From assembly GCA_027493615.1 (NCBI GenBank), contig JAOSKK010000008.1, forward strand, positions 29,094 through 93,093: a DNA stretch of 64,000 bases, written 5' to 3'. Of this stretch, positions 32,218-44,033 are shown one piece after another; the stretch's first letter is position 1; every line of letters begins with the position of its first letter. The notes beneath the pieces were generated by a model, which worked only from the letters and a program-made list of their open reading frames with translations, searched no databases and was not told where the DNA came from. Origin of the DNA: Verrucomicrobiota bacterium (GTDB taxonomy: Bacteria > Verrucomicrobiota > Verrucomicrobiia > Limisphaerales > J093). Position numbers and translations under genes: made by a program.

Positions 32218-35200
32218 TCAGCGGCGGACGAAATCCATGACTTCCGAATACTCGGAACCGGGATCATCGAGGAAATGATCGTCCACCCCCGCAGATACTT
32301 GTTGAAGAACGAGGTGACCGAGCGCTTGGTCAACGTGCCGACGCGCGCGTTCTCGCTGATGAACCAGCCGTAATCGCCGAAGTTGCCGTGCGTGGTTCCC
32401 CTGACCCGGAAGAAGTAGGCGTCTTTGGGTAGTGATCCCACAAAAGCCTGCATGGCCCGGTAGCCATCCTCCCAGCTCGCGTTACGCCCAGTGCCGCTGC
32501 AAATGATCATGACCGCCTTGGAATAGCCGGGGCGGACGTAGTCAAGCGGCACAGGACCATCGAGATTCACGGCGGCCTTGCATTGCGGGTGCGTCCGCGC
32601 GACTTCGATCGAAGTGATGCCACCCGCCGAATAGCCGAAGATGCCGACGCGTTCCGGATCGAGTCTGCCCGCGAGCAGGGGATCTTCACGGTTCCACCGA
32701 TCCAACTGCTCGATGACCCCAAACGCATCCTTGACCCGGGCGGTGTGCTTAGCGTCAAGCGGTTCGAACATCGGGCCGATCACGCCCGCCCTGTCCGGCT
32801 CCAGACCGTACAAGTTGTCGTAATGGTCCATGCCGAAAACGACAAAGCCGTGGCTGGCCAGGTCTTCCGCCTTGTCCGTGTTGTCCGTGCCGGCGTTGCT
32901 CGATCCCGGCGAACACAACACAACCCAACAGGGCGGCAGCGCGGCGGCGAATTCGACCTCTGGCGATCCGTGCGCAAAGGCCGCTCCGAAGACCGCCGCC
33001 GATCCTCCGTAAAACCCGGCCCATTGCCCCGCCAGCTTCGACTCGAAGTAACGCATCGGTCTCTGCCCGGCCTGGGCGCGAGCCGGATACCACACGAAGA
33101 CGCGGAACAGCCGGCGCACGCTGTGACCCGGCAGCTCAACCCAGCGCACCGTCCGGCCCACCGGATGCGGCCCGGTCGGCTGAAGGATGACGGTGGGAAA
33201 CTGGTTGGTGAACGTCCGATAGAACCGGCGGGATGTCTCGACGGCTGACGTGTCCCACGGACTGAAGCTGCGCCCCAGCCGGTTCGTCCGCAGAAACGTC
33301 TGCCAGGGCATCCAGTTGGTCAGGTCCTCCGAGACCTCGACCGGAAACAGGTCGTAATCCGAGCTGAACCCACTCGGGATCGCCCCCGCCAGGGTCAACT
33401 CGATGCCCTGGGCCGGAACGTAGCGGATGTCCTGGAAGTGGTGGACATTCGTGTCTCCCCCGCCGCCCATCGGCTGCAGGGGTCTGTCCAGAACCGGAAC
33501 AGGTAACTCCGGGCTGGGCGCCTCGTCGCCCGCAGCCTTCCAAGCGGCCATGGGACCGGCGCCCCATCCCTTTGCCGCGCCCCATTCGCCCGAACGCAGC
33601 AGCACCCCGTGGTCCCCCGACACCAGAAACGAATCCCCGGCCCAGGCTACGCCACTGAGCCACTGGCGCGACCCGCTTGCTCGCGGCGTCCAGGCGATCC
33701 CGTTCGTGGAGGTGAGCAACGTCCCTTCCCCGCCGCAGGCAACGAACGTGCCGCCTCCAAAGGCCACGCCGAGCAAGGCGTGGCGTGTGCCCGAGGTCCT
33801 CGAGGTCCATTGCACCCCATCAGGCGAGGTCAGGACGGTGCCCTCGTTGCCCACCGCTACAAACAGCCCGTCGCCCCAGGCCACGTCCCAAAGATATTCG
33901 TCCGTGCCGGAGAACTGCTCGGTCCAGTTCAACCCATTCGGCGAGACCGTGACGGTGCCACGATAGCCCGCGGCCACAAACCGGTCGTTGCCCCAGGTAA
34001 CCGCCGCCAGCTCGTTTTTCGTCCCCGCATCCTGCTGCGTCCAGTTGAGTCCGTTGGTCGAGACCAGGCAGACTGCGTTGGTACGGAAGTTGAACGCGTT
34101 CCCGCCCACGACGACGAAGCGCCCGTTCCCAAACGCCGCGCCCCACCACGTCTTGGGAAGTGCCCAGGTGCCCCGCTGGACCCAGTTCACTCCGTTGGTC
34201 GAGGTGTAGATGAGTCCGTCGCCGGTGGACGCTATCTGTCCTACCGCGAGGAAAAGGCCATCACCGTAAGCCAACCCGCCGAGGATGAAGTTGCTCACGG
34301 TGCGCTGATTCCAGGCCGCGCCGTTACCCGAACTCAAGAGGGTGGTCTTCATGTCCGTGAGAGCGAGAACCTTGGTAAACACATTCGCCGCCACGGTGAT
34401 CCCATCTCCGTGGGCGACCGTAGCCATTCAATCCCGCGGGCCGCTCGACCGCTGGGGCCACGTCGCGCCACTTGAACACTGCTGGATCGTGCCATGGTCC
34501 CCCACCGCCACAAACCCGGCCGGGCCGAACGCGACGCCCCGCAGCGTGTCCGACCAGCCGGTGGTTCGGCTCGTCCAGTTCGTGCCATTGACGGAGGTCA
34601 GGATCTTGCCGCCCGCCCCAACCGCCGCCCACAAAGCTGTGGCCGTGCTGAGGTTCGTCCCGCCGGCGACCCCATACAACCACTCCTCCGCCCCGGACGT
34701 CGCCGGGGACCACTCGCGGCCCGTGCTCGAGGTCGCCATCCCGCCGCCCATTCCGACGGCGACCCAGAGGTCCGCACCCCAGCCTACGTCGAACCATGTC
34801 CCGGCCAATCCACCCATGGCGGCCTGCCATGACAATCCATCGTTCGAGGTGAAGACACGGCCATCGTCCGCAGCGGCAACCCAGCCGTCCGGTCCGGCCG
34901 CAATGCCGCCCAGCGGTGGCAGATCGGGTACCTCGACCCGGGTCCAGGCGCGGCCGTCGGTCGAGGTCCACACCTGGCCGCCCGCGGTGGCGACAGTGTT
35001 TTCACCCACCGCAACGAAGCGTCCCGTGCCGAACGCCACCGCCCGCAACCGCACGCCGGCCCCGACCGTGCCCGCGTCCCATTCCGCGCCGTCTGCCGAG
35101 GCGAGCGTGGCGCCCTTGTCGCCCACGCCGACGAATGTTCCTTCCCCCCAGGCGACCCCGCGCAGATCGTCCGGTATGCCGCTCACCTGGAGTACCCAGT

Positions 35201-35402
35201 TCGTGGCATCGGATGACGTGACGACCGTGCCCAACTCGCCCACGGCGACGTAGAGTCCGTCCCCGCAGGTCACGGCGTTCAATCGGTTCGCCGTGGGCGT
35301 CGGATTCAGCGGCTGCCATTCGTCCAGCGGATCGGTGGCAGCGAACACGTTCAATGCCGCCAGGATGGGGGCGGCGAAGATCAGACAATTGTTGGTTTTC
35401 AT
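32218..35402 (-). CDS. BNR/Ycf48-like propeller fused to alpha/beta hydrolase (in-frame TGA and one frameshift)
   Basis: ATG at 35402 with GGAGG opens a signal peptide (CLIFAAPILAALNVFAA). The first half is at least ten propeller repeats of the type LRGVAWGEGTFVGVGDKGA with TS.DG..W. The second half, from about 33150 down, is a serine-hydrolase domain resembling PAF-acetylhydrolase or dienelactone hydrolase: IFGYSAGG is the nucleophile elbow, and the late RGTTHGNFGDYG holds the histidine. A TGA at 34428-34430 interrupts the propeller with the repeat pattern continuing in the same frame (SSGPRD, stop, MATVAHGDG). One G is missing near 32293; corrected, the protein ends DFVRR at 32218. Confidence 0.65.
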
Positions 35403-35512
35403 GATTTCCTCCGAAGATGGGTTACGGTGAATGGTCAAGTTGAACGCAAAAGGTAGAAGCGAGCCGGCTCGATTGCCGGCTCCGGATCGGAACTCCGGCA
35501 CGCCACCCTCCT
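35398..35512 (-). repeat. Duplicated junction segment, copy 1 (C-terminal relic plus leader)
   Basis: On the minus strand this encodes EPARFYLLRST and a stop at 35435, then about 30 bases of leader, GGAGGAAATC, and the ATG of the next gene. It matches the junction at 40919-40990 between the BspA-type gene and the LVIVD leader. It is the stranded tail of a missing upstream gene plus the working translation start of the gene at 35402. Confidence 0.65.
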
Positions 35513-35651
35513 ACATGCCCGCTCTCGTCGCCGATATTGGGGCAACCGGCCGGAGCTAAGCTCCGCGGTAGGGACGGCACGACCGCCGGCCATCGCACCC
35601 GATTGAATCAGGGCGTTGCCTGCGGTGACGGGTACAGACAAATTCGAGCGT

Positions 35652-35909
35652 ATGGAATTGGCTGTGCCCGATGAAGTCGTTGCCCAGACGGGTTGCTCGC
35701 CCCAGGAACTCCTGTTCGGACTGGCGGTCGGGCTGGTGCTCGACGGCCGGTTGACGCTGGGACGCGCGGCGGAGCTGGCGGGGCTTTCGAAGATTGCCTT
35801 CCTGGAAGAACTCGGACGTCGCCGGATTCCCATGCCATACGACGAACGGGATCTGGAGGCGGGCCTGTTGACCCTCCGCGAGGTGTTCCCAAGCCGTTTC
35901 TCGACTTGA
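35652..35909 (+). CDS. UPF0175 family protein (antitoxin-like), orphan
   Basis: An 85-residue protein starting MELAVPDEVVAQTG, with the family segment RLTLGRAAELAGLSKIAFLE forming a helix-turn-helix-like core, then LGRRRIPMPYDERDLEAGL. UPF0175 proteins commonly pair with a DUF3368 PIN toxin just downstream. None is visible here in the following 340 bases, so it is an orphan or its partner was deleted. ATG at 35652 is preferred over 35616 because similarity begins there. Confidence 0.7.
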   Translation: MELAVPDEVVAQTGCSPQELLFGLAVGLVLDGRLTLGRAAELAGLSKIAFLEELGRRRIPMPYDERDLEAGLLTLREVFPSRFST

Positions 35910-36250
35910 TGGAGGGGCAAGGCAACTACGGTTTGTCTGCCAGGGCCCGGGCCCAGGTGCTCCGCTTGGCGAGCCAGTGAGCGGGGAGGTTTCACGCACG
36001 CTGGTTGCGCCCAATGGGTGTCTGGTCCACCTGGGTCAAGTCGGCCGGGCGGGGGACGCTTTCGAGGACCGGTAGCGAGGCGCTGTTGGTGGGATCGTTC
36101 CCGGCCGGCATCCCGGCAGGGCGCGGTTTTGTCCAAGCCCGAAAAACCGTGCCCCTGTCCCGGAACGAGATTTCCGGGTCCGGTCAAAGCCAGCGGCAAG
36201 AGGCGCGACGAAGGGATCATCGGATTCTCGAACCTGGGTGTTTCCCCAGT
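35910..36250. other. Gene-free stretch
   Basis: Both strands are open over long distances but show no recognisable protein, hairpin or promoter. The remains of a UPF0175 partner are not evident. Confidence 0.5.
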
Positions 36251-37378
36251 TCAGCGGGCGATGGCGCGATAGAATTGCCGGGGGTTGGTCTCCGGATCGG
36301 TCAATTCCACCGGACCGGTGCCCAGGAGGGTGTTGGTCCAGCTTTGCCAGTGGTGCAGGTCGCTGCTGCGCTCGAGGTCCACGCGCAGCCCCGGCAGTCC
36401 CTCCAGCACCAGGTCCACCCCCGTGGGACCGGGTTGCACCCGCCCAAAGGAAAGCGGCGGGCCGGCCAGCGGTGTGAACGGGTGGAGAATTATCAGGCCA
36501 TCGCGGCCCGCGGCCACAAACACATGGTCTGAACCCACGCAAACCGCTTGCCCATCGAACGACGAGTTGCCCCCCACCCGCCGCGGGTTGGCGGGGTCGC
36601 TCACGTCAATCACCTGCAAGCCGGCCCATCCGTCCGCCACGTAGGCGTAGTCGCCTGAGACCGCCACGCCAGCCGCTCCCCCGCCGGTGTCATAGCCGCC
36701 CACCCGCTGCGGGTGGGCCGGGTCGTTCACGTCGATGACCTGCAAACCGGTCCAGGAATCCGCCACGTAGGCGTAGTGGCCGGAGACTGCCACGCCATAC
36801 GCAATCCCGCTGGTGTCATAGCCGCCGACCCGCCGCGGATTGGCCGGGTTGCTTACGTCAATCACCTGCAAACCGGCATCGCCATCCGCCACGTGTGCGT
36901 AGTGGCCGGAGACTGCCACGCCTTGCGCAGACCCGCTGGTCTCACAGCCGCCCACCCGCTGCGGGTTGGCCGGGTCGCTCACGTCGATCACCTACAAACC
37001 GCCATTTCCAGCCGCCACGAAGGCGTAGCGGCCGGAGACCGCCACGCCGTTCGCCTCCCCTCCCGCAAAGGGCGAGGACTGGCCCCGCAGCACCGGGTCC
37101 AGGTCAATCGCGCGGACCTCGCCCAAGAGCAAAGCGGCCGCGGTCAGACAAAGCAGCAGCCCGGACCGCCACGGCCGGGCTGCCACCCCGTCGGCACGGC
37201 GCCGTGTCGAAGTAATGCGATGGGTCTCCCTGGATGGCTCCGTTGTAGTCGTGCGCGCCCGGTCGGAAGGGAGCCGCGGGCGACCCGACCCGAACTGTCT
37301 CGCGGCCCGGCTTGGAGCGGAGACACCGAATGCCGCCAAGCCGGGAACGGCGACTATCAAAGGATTGTTGGTTTTCAT
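36251..37378 (-). CDS. LVIVD-repeat secreted protein A (in-frame TAG)
   Basis: A secreted beta-propeller built from about 41-residue repeats (GLQVIDVSDPANPRRVGG, then VAVSGHYAYVADG). The N-terminus has two possible starts: ATG at 37378 (MKTNNPLIV) and GTG at 37186, which begins a stronger signal peptide (SGLLLCLTAAALLLG). A TAG at 36992-36994 stands where all other repeats have CAG (GLQVID), so translation would end after about 127 residues. The C-terminal module (LERSSDLHHWQSW, ending QFYRAIAR) is nearly identical to that of the gene at 39094. Either a nonsense mutation or a base-call error. Function: probable surface protein. Confidence 0.65.
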
Positions 37379-37408
37379 GATTGGGTGAGGGCGATAGTAG
37401 TGTAAGCA

Positions 37409-39041
37409 CTACGGCACCACGACCCGGTAGGACATCACCTCCGGTCCGGTGTCCCAATACCAGTCGTTGACCTGCGCTGCGCCCTCAGTGCCCATCCAAC
37501 CCGTCCAGATCACTTCCCAGTCCCTGAGGTTGCCACTACGTTCCAACTGAGCCCATTTCTCGGGGGCGCCGGTGATGTTCAGTCTCCAGCCGGCGGTAAT
37601 CCGTTGCGGAGCGACGCTAAACCGCGGCGGCTTGAACGAGTTGAACTCGCAGGCCCCAATATCCCACACCACCTTGCCGTCCCAGTCGCCGTCGATGAAC
37701 CGGGTGTTGCCGAGAATGTCGGTCGTGGGGGCTGGACGCCCGTGATGTCACCCCAGATGTTCGTCACCTCGACGATTCCCAGCAGATTTGCCCCCGCGTC
37801 TATGCACGGTGAATCTTCCCGCAATCGAAAATCGCCAGCCGCCATGTCCATGAACAAGGGCGGACTGGTCACGTTTCCAGTTCCAGCGCCGGGAAGAGGC
37901 GTCGTGCAGCAAAAACTGAGCAACGACAGGTCGTCGTAGTTGCCACCGTAATTGTAATAGGCAATGGAATTGAACACGACACACGCTTCAACAATACCGC
38001 CTGCACGTGGATAAGGGGGAGCCGCACCGTTGCCCACGACAACACAGTTCATCAGCTTACTCTGAAAGACACCTCCGTGAGGATTGTCTCTTACGATGCA
38101 ATTGTAGAGAACGCTCTGAGCGACCGCAACACTACCCCAGTTGTCATTCACCGTGCAGTTGTAGAGGGTGCAGAACTCAGCCGTACACCATTCTCCCACG
38201 TTTCCGTTCAAAGTACAGTCGAACAGCGTACTGCCGGAGGCACCGCTTCCACCTCCCGTGCCGCCGATGTTTCCACTCAACGTGCAATGGTGGAGCGTGC
38301 TGCCTGAGGCACCGCCTGCCCCCTCGATACCTTTATTGCCGCTCAGCGTGCAGTTGCTCAGCGTACACCCAGAGGCTCCCGTATTGTGGTTATCCACCAG
38401 CGTGCAGTCTTCCAGAGTACTGCGATACGCTCCCCCGCCCGCCTTCCCCGCACCATTACCCTTTATGACACATCCACGGAGCACGCCGCCAGAGGCTCCT
38501 CCACCCCCGTTCATGGCTTCGTTTCCTGTCAACACGCAGTCCTGCACTTGTCCAGTTGCGTCCGAATGAACCCCGCCGCCGTACAGACCTTCCTGTCCTC
38601 TGCGATAGTTGTAAGCCGTCCCGTTCGTCAGCGTAAACCCGCTGAGGACTGCATTGCGTCGCAAGACCGCGCAACGAATACCCTCAGTCTGACCCTGGGA
38701 ATTGGTGCTGCGACTTCCCATGATGCGTGTTACGGCTGGCCCATTGATGCTTGTGACGGTGATCGCTTTTAGAACCACGACACGGCCAGATGGTTCAACG
38801 AGAATGCCGTCTTCATCTAGGTCCCTTCTTCCCCGGTGGCATACACCCCATTAGTCACCAGCACCGTGTCCCCCGCGTGGGCGGCATCCACGGCATCCTG
38901 AATGACACGGGCGGCGGTGGCCCAGTTGGTGTAGGGCGGCGTCGGGTTCGGACTGTCGAGTGCCACGTAGAGCGTGGCGGAGGAGAGGTTGCATGACGCC
39001 AGCACGAAGGCGGCGAATGCCACACGATAGATGGTTTTCAT
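37409..39041 (-). CDS. Secreted right-handed beta-helix protein (two frameshifts)
   Basis: ATG at 39041 opens a signal peptide (YRVAFAAFVLASCNLSSA) followed by the start of a parallel beta-helix (AARVIQDAVDAAHAGDTVLV). About twelve coils follow with the pattern SGSTLHHCTLSGN, rich in cysteine, glycine and asparagine, as in Chlamydia Pmp-like and polysaccharide-lyase-like proteins. The helix closes with DSPCIDAGANL and DIGACEFN, then a terminal module (LERSGNLRDWEVIW, ending SYRVVVP). Missing bases near 38822 (G run) and 37727 (C run) split it. No catalytic residues are recognisable; surface or adhesive role inferred. Confidence 0.65.
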
Positions 39042-39093
39042 GGTTCTTTCCAATGACAGGTTAAGGTGATCGCAAACTGGTGAGCTCGGGCGT

Positions 39094-40736
39094 TCACCGC
39101 GCAATGGCGCGATAGAATTGCCGGGGGTTGACCTCCAGATCGGTCAGTTGCAGCGGACCGGTGCCCAGCAGGGTGTTGGTCCAGCTTTGCCAATGGTGCA
39201 GGTCGCTGCTCCGCTCGAGGTCCACGCGCAGCCCGGGCAGACCCTCGATCACCAGGTCCAGCCCCGTGGGACCGGCTTGCACCAGGCCAAAGGAAAGGGG
39301 AGGGCCGGATAGCGGTGTGAACGGGTGCAGAATCACCAGGCCATCACGGCCCGCGGCCACAAACACATGGTCGGAGCCGACGCAAACCGCTTGCCCATCA
39401 AATGACGAGTTGCCGCCCACCCGCCGCGGGTTGGCTGGGTCGCTCACGTCGATCACCTGCAAACTGCCCCCAGCCGTTACGTAGGCGTAGTGGCCGGAGA
39501 CCGTCACAGTCCATGCGTGCTCACGGGTGTCATAGCCGCCGACCCGCTGCGGGTTGGCCGGGTTGCTCACGTCAATCACCTGCAAACCCCTCCAAACATT
39601 CGCCACGTAGGCGTAGTGACCGGAGACCGCCACGTCCAGCGCCTCCCCGCTGGTGTCATGGCCGCCCACCCGCCGCGGGTTGGCCGGGTCGCTCACGTCA
39701 ATCACTTCCAAACCTCCTGGACACCTGCCGCTCCCCGCTGGCCCACCCCCCACGCCAAGTAGACGTAGCCGCCTGAGACCGCTACGGCATTTGCCTCACA
39801 GCTCGTGGCGTAGCCGCCCACCCGTTGCGGCTGGGCCGGGTTGCTCACGTCGATCACCTCCAAACCGCCAAGCGAACTGTGGTCAAAGCGGTAGATCCAG
39901 CACGCCAGGTAGGCGTAGTGACCCGAGACCGCCACGCCATACGCCTCGCTGATATGACAGCCGCCCACCCGCTGCGGGTTGGCCGGGTCGCTCACGTCAA
40001 TGACCTGCAAGCCGGCAAACCTGTCCGCGACGTAGGCGTAGTGGCCGGAGATCACTACCGCCTCCGCAGACCAGGCTGTGTCACAGCCGCCCGCCCGCTG
40101 CGGGTTGGCCGGGTCGCTCACGTCAATCACCTCCAAACCACCCCACGAACGGTTATCGCGCCAGATCCACCACGGCACGTAGGCGTAGTGGCCTGAGACC
40201 GCCACACCATTCGCCCCCCCGCTGGTCTCATACCTGCTCACCAACTGCGGCTTGGTTGGCTCGCTCACGTCAATGACCTCCAAACCTCCCCACAAACGGT
40301 CGTCGCGCCAGATCGACCACGCCACGTGCGCGTAGTTGCCTGAGACCGCCACGCCAGACGCCCACCCGCTGGTGGCATGGCCGCCCACCCGCTGCGGGTT
40401 GGCCGGGTCGCCCACGTCAATCACCTGCAAACCAGCCAAACCAGCCGCCACGTAGGCGTAGTGGCCTGAGACCGCCACGGCCCGCGCATCCCCGCTTATG
40501 TCATAGCCGCTCACGCGCTGCGGGCTGGCCGGGTCACTCACGTCGATCACCTGCAAACCGCCAGTTCCACCCGCCACGAAGGCGTAGTGGCCTGCGATCG
40601 CCACGCCTAACGCAGTATTCTCGGGCCAGTTGCCCCGGTGCACCAGGTCCAGGTCCACGGCGCGGGCGCTGCCCAACATCAAAGCCGCCGCCGTCAGACA
40701 AAGCAGCAGCCCGGACCGCCTCGGCCGGGCCGCCAC
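39094..40736 (-). CDS. LVIVD-repeat secreted protein B (one frameshift)
   Basis: A secreted propeller protein of about 547 codons. GTG at 40736 begins a signal peptide (SGLLLCLTAAALMLGSARA). About ten LVIVD repeats follow (GGLEVIDVSDPANPQRAGG, then VVISGHYAYVADRF), two of them with longer loops (WWIWRDNRSWGG). One base is missing near 39718, in GTCCAGGAGG. The C-terminal module ends QFYRAIAR. Upstream at 40924 an ATG (MKTTNRLTFAAP) lies in a different frame, a leader shared with protein A, where it is in frame. The DNA repeats resemble a CRISPR at first sight but are coding. Confidence 0.7.
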
Positions 40737-40918
40737 CCCGTCGGCACATCGCGTTGCCGAAGTGATGCGATGGGTCTCCTGGATGGCTCCGTTGAGGTCG
40801 TGGCCCGGACGGCAGGGACCCGCGGACGACCCGACCCGAAATGTCTCGCGCCCCCGGTTGGAGCGGAGACACCGAGTGCCGCCACGCTGGGGGCGGCGAA
40901 GGTCAAACGATTGGTGGT

Positions 40919-40990
40919 TTTCATGATTTCCTCCGAAGATGGGTTAAGGTGAGACGTTAAGGTGAACGCAAACGGTAGAAGCGAGCCGTC
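40919..40990 (-). repeat. Duplicated junction segment, copy 2
   Basis: It contains the last codons of the BspA-type gene (ARFYRLRSP, stop), a short leader with GGAGGAAATC, and the ATG of the MKTTN leader peptide. It matches 35398-35512 over the leader and, in reverse order, the coding tail. A shorter relative is at 31991-32090. Confidence 0.65.
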
Positions 40991-43879
40991 TCGGTCACGG
41001 GCTCCGGATCGCGGAACTCGGCTACGCCGCCCGCCAGAACGTGCGTCGACACCGGAACCCAGATCGGCGCGGTCAGGTCCGCAGCCGCTTCGACCACCAC
41101 GGTCGCGTCCGCCGCCCAGGCGATGGTGAAGCCCAAGGCGTTGGCTTTCATGCCCAGGGTCCCTTCCAGGATCACCGGGTTCGTCCAAATCGCCGTGGGC
41201 CGACCCGCATACGTCGCTCCCCAACCGGTGGTGCCGGGCAGGTAGTAGATGGTGACGTTGTCGGCACCGTCGAACACGGACTCGGTGACGTCCGGGGCAT
41301 TTCCCTGGAAGTAGAGTGCCCTCAGGGTGATGCAGAGCTCGAACGATCCATCCTCGATACTGGTGACGCCGGCGGGGATGACGAGGCCGGTCAAGCTGGA
41401 GCAGCCCCAGAACGCCAAGCCCTCAATTCCGCTGACGCTGTTGGGGATGGCCACCGCAGTCAGGCTGCTACAGTCCTGGAACGCCCCCCGCCCGATGCTG
41501 GTGACGCTGTCGGGTATGGTGACGCTGGTCAGGCTGGTGCAGCCGTCGAACATCCCTGATGCAATTCTGCTCAGGCCGCTGCCAAGTGTGACGTTTTTCA
41601 AGCTGGTGCAGCGCGAGAACGTCCCGGATGTATCCCGTCTCCCACCACCCCGCTCCAAGGCATCCTCTATGACTTCAACATTGTCGGGAATGACGATATC
41701 GGTCAGGCTGGTGCAGTATGAGAATGTCCCCAGTCCAATGCGGGTGACGCTGTTGGGGATGGTGACGCGCGTCAGGCTCGTACAGCCGTAAAACGCCCAG
41801 CCCTCGATGGTCGTCACGCTTTCGGGGATGGTGACGCTGGCCAGGCTGCTACATCCAGAGAAGGCCGCGCACCCGATGCGGGTGACGCTGTTGGGGAGCA
41901 CGACGCTGGCCAGGCTGCTGCAGCCAGAGACGAATCCAAAGCAGTTGAAGCAGTCATCGCACCCGGTCCCAATCGTCGTGAGGCCGTCGGGAATCACCAC
42001 ACTGGTCAGACTGGTGCAATCATTGAACGCTCCTGCCCCAATGCTGGTGACGCTGTCGGGGATCGCGATGCGGGTCAGGCTGGTGCAGCCGGAGAATGCG
42101 TTCTCCCCGATATCAGTCACGCTGTCAGGGATGACGACGCTCTTCAGGGTCGCGCAACCAGTGAACGCGTTCTTCGCGATCTCCACAACGCTCTCCGGGA
42201 TGACGTAGTCACCGGCCTTATCACGCCGGAACCAATGGAGAATCGTCTGGCTATGGTTGAACAAGGCGTCAAGCCGCTCACAGCCGGCGAACGCCTGGTC
42301 GTCGATCTGTGGCACCCCGTTGTCAACCGTGACCGTCGTCAGATGGGTGCAGTACTGAACGCCCCCGACTCGATGCTGGTAACGCCGTCCGGGATCGTGA
42401 GGCTGGTCAGACCGATACAGCCAGAGAACGCATCGACACCGATGTTCGTGACGCCGTTGCCGATCACCACGTTGGTCAGGCACGAGCACCCAGAGAACAC
42501 CGCGTAGTCAATGCTGGTGACGCTGCCGGGAATCACGACCCCGGTAAGCCAACGGCAGCCCGAGAAAGCTTCCGCATCGATGGTCGTGACGCTGGCGAGG
42601 ATGACGTAGCTCCCCACCCTGCCTTGAGGGTATTGCATGACCCGATCCTGGGCCTTGCTCAATAGGACGCCCTCCGGGCTGCAGTAAGCCGGGTTTGCTG
42701 CGTGTACCCCGATGGCGGTGAGGCTGGATAAACCATGGAACGCGCCTCGCTGTATGTTGGTGACGCTTTCAGGTATCGAGACGCTGGTGAGGCCGGCGCA
42801 GCCGCGGAACGCACAGTATCCGATGGTATTGACACCGTTGCCAATCACGACATTGGTCAGGCCCGAGCAGCCAGAGAAGGCCTCGGACCCGATTATAGTG
42901 ACGCTGTCGGGGATCACGATGCTGATCAGGCTGGTGCATTCAGAAAACGCCCCGCCGTCCAGGTGGATGACGCTGTCGGGTATGGTCAGGCGAGCCAGGC
43001 GGCCGCAGCCTCTGAACGCCCAGTCCCCGATGCGGGTGACGCTATCGGGGATCGTGACGCTGGTCAGGCTGGTGCAGAACTGGAACGCCGCCTGTCCGAT
43101 GCGGGTGACGCTGTTGCCGATGGTGACGCTGGTCAGGCTGGCGCAGAATCGGAACGCCTGCTCTCCGATGCTGAAGACGCTATCGGGGATCGTGACGCTG
43201 GTCAGACTGGTGCAGTCGGCGAACGCCCAGTCCCCGATGCTGCGGACGCTGTCGGGGATCGTGACGTGGGTCAGGCCGGAGCAGCCCGAAAATACATATG
43301 GCCCGATGCTGGTGACCCTGTTGCCGATCGTGAGGCTGGTCAGACTTCTGCAGTCGGCGAACGCCCCGTCCCCGATGCTGGTGACGCCGTTGGGGATCAC
43401 GATGCTGGTCAGGCCGGTGCACGAAAGGAACGCTTCGTCCCCGATGGTGGTGACGCTGCCGGGGATGGTGTAGGCGCCTGTCTTGTCTGGAGGGCACAAG
43501 ATCAACGTCGTTTGGCTCTTGTTGAACAGCACCCCCTCGAAGCTGCCATACACCGGGTTCAGAGCCGCCACGTCGATCGCCGTCAGGCTGGTGCAGCGGT
43601 AGAACGCCCGGTCCCCGATGCTGGTGACGTTCTTGGGTATGGCCACACTGGTTAGGTTGCGCCCCGGAACGCCGCGTAGCCGATGCTGGTGACCGGCAAG
43701 CCGTCCATTGTGTCGGGGATAACCACGTGACCGCCGGGACCGGTGTATCCCGTGATGGTCACCGACGAACCGCTGGATTCGTAGGTGAAATCGCCGAATT
43801 GCGCGGCGTGACCTGCCACCGTTCCAGCGAGGAACATCAGGCTGGAACAGACAAACTGGATAATCGATTTCGCTTTCAT
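40957..43879 (-). CDS. BspA-type leucine-rich repeat secreted protein (two frameshifts)
   Basis: ATG at 43879 opens a signal peptide (IIQFVCSSLMFLAGTVAGHA). About 30 BspA/TpLRR repeats of 23 residues follow (pattern SVTIPDSVTSIGxxAFxxCTSLT). The C-terminus has a beta domain and the shared terminal module ending ARFYRLRSP. Such proteins usually bind surfaces or host/matrix proteins. Missing bases near 43662 (G run) and 42357 split the gene into three open frames. About 974 codons when corrected. The 69-base repeat makes assembly collapse or expansion possible, so repeat number is uncertain. Confidence 0.7.
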
Positions 43880-43937
43880 GGTTTGTTGAGGTGGGGAGGT
43901 AACTGGTTTGGTCTCCCGTCCCACGCGCGGGAATTCA

Positions 43938-44015
43938 CCACGAAGAACACGAAGATCACGAAGGAAGAACGGACGTTGATGCTCTCCTTTGGGCGGGCCT
44001 TCGTGTCCTTCGTGG
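43938..44015. repeat. CACGAAG-type inverted repeat
   Basis: 17-base arms at 43938-43954 and 43999-44015 (CCACGAAGAACACGAAG with one mismatch), a repeat type I associate with Verrucomicrobiota intergenic regions. It lies just downstream of the FG-GAP gene and upstream of the BspA-type gene, so it may also act as a terminator-like hairpin. Confidence 0.6.
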
Positions 44016-44033
44016 AGGGTGGTTTTCACAGGC

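Noticed and set aside
34428..34430. TGA recoded as tryptophan or glycine
   Set aside because: TGA ends other intact genes normally, for example the nitroreductase at 19141-19143, so no genome-wide recoding is needed.
36500..40700. Regular direct repeats resembling a CRISPR array
   Set aside because: They are codon-level LVIVD repeats in an open minus-strand frame, with unequal spacing and degenerate units.
41300..43650. 69-base tandem repeats
   Set aside because: They encode 23-residue BspA-type leucine-rich repeats; the protein pattern is conserved, not the DNA.
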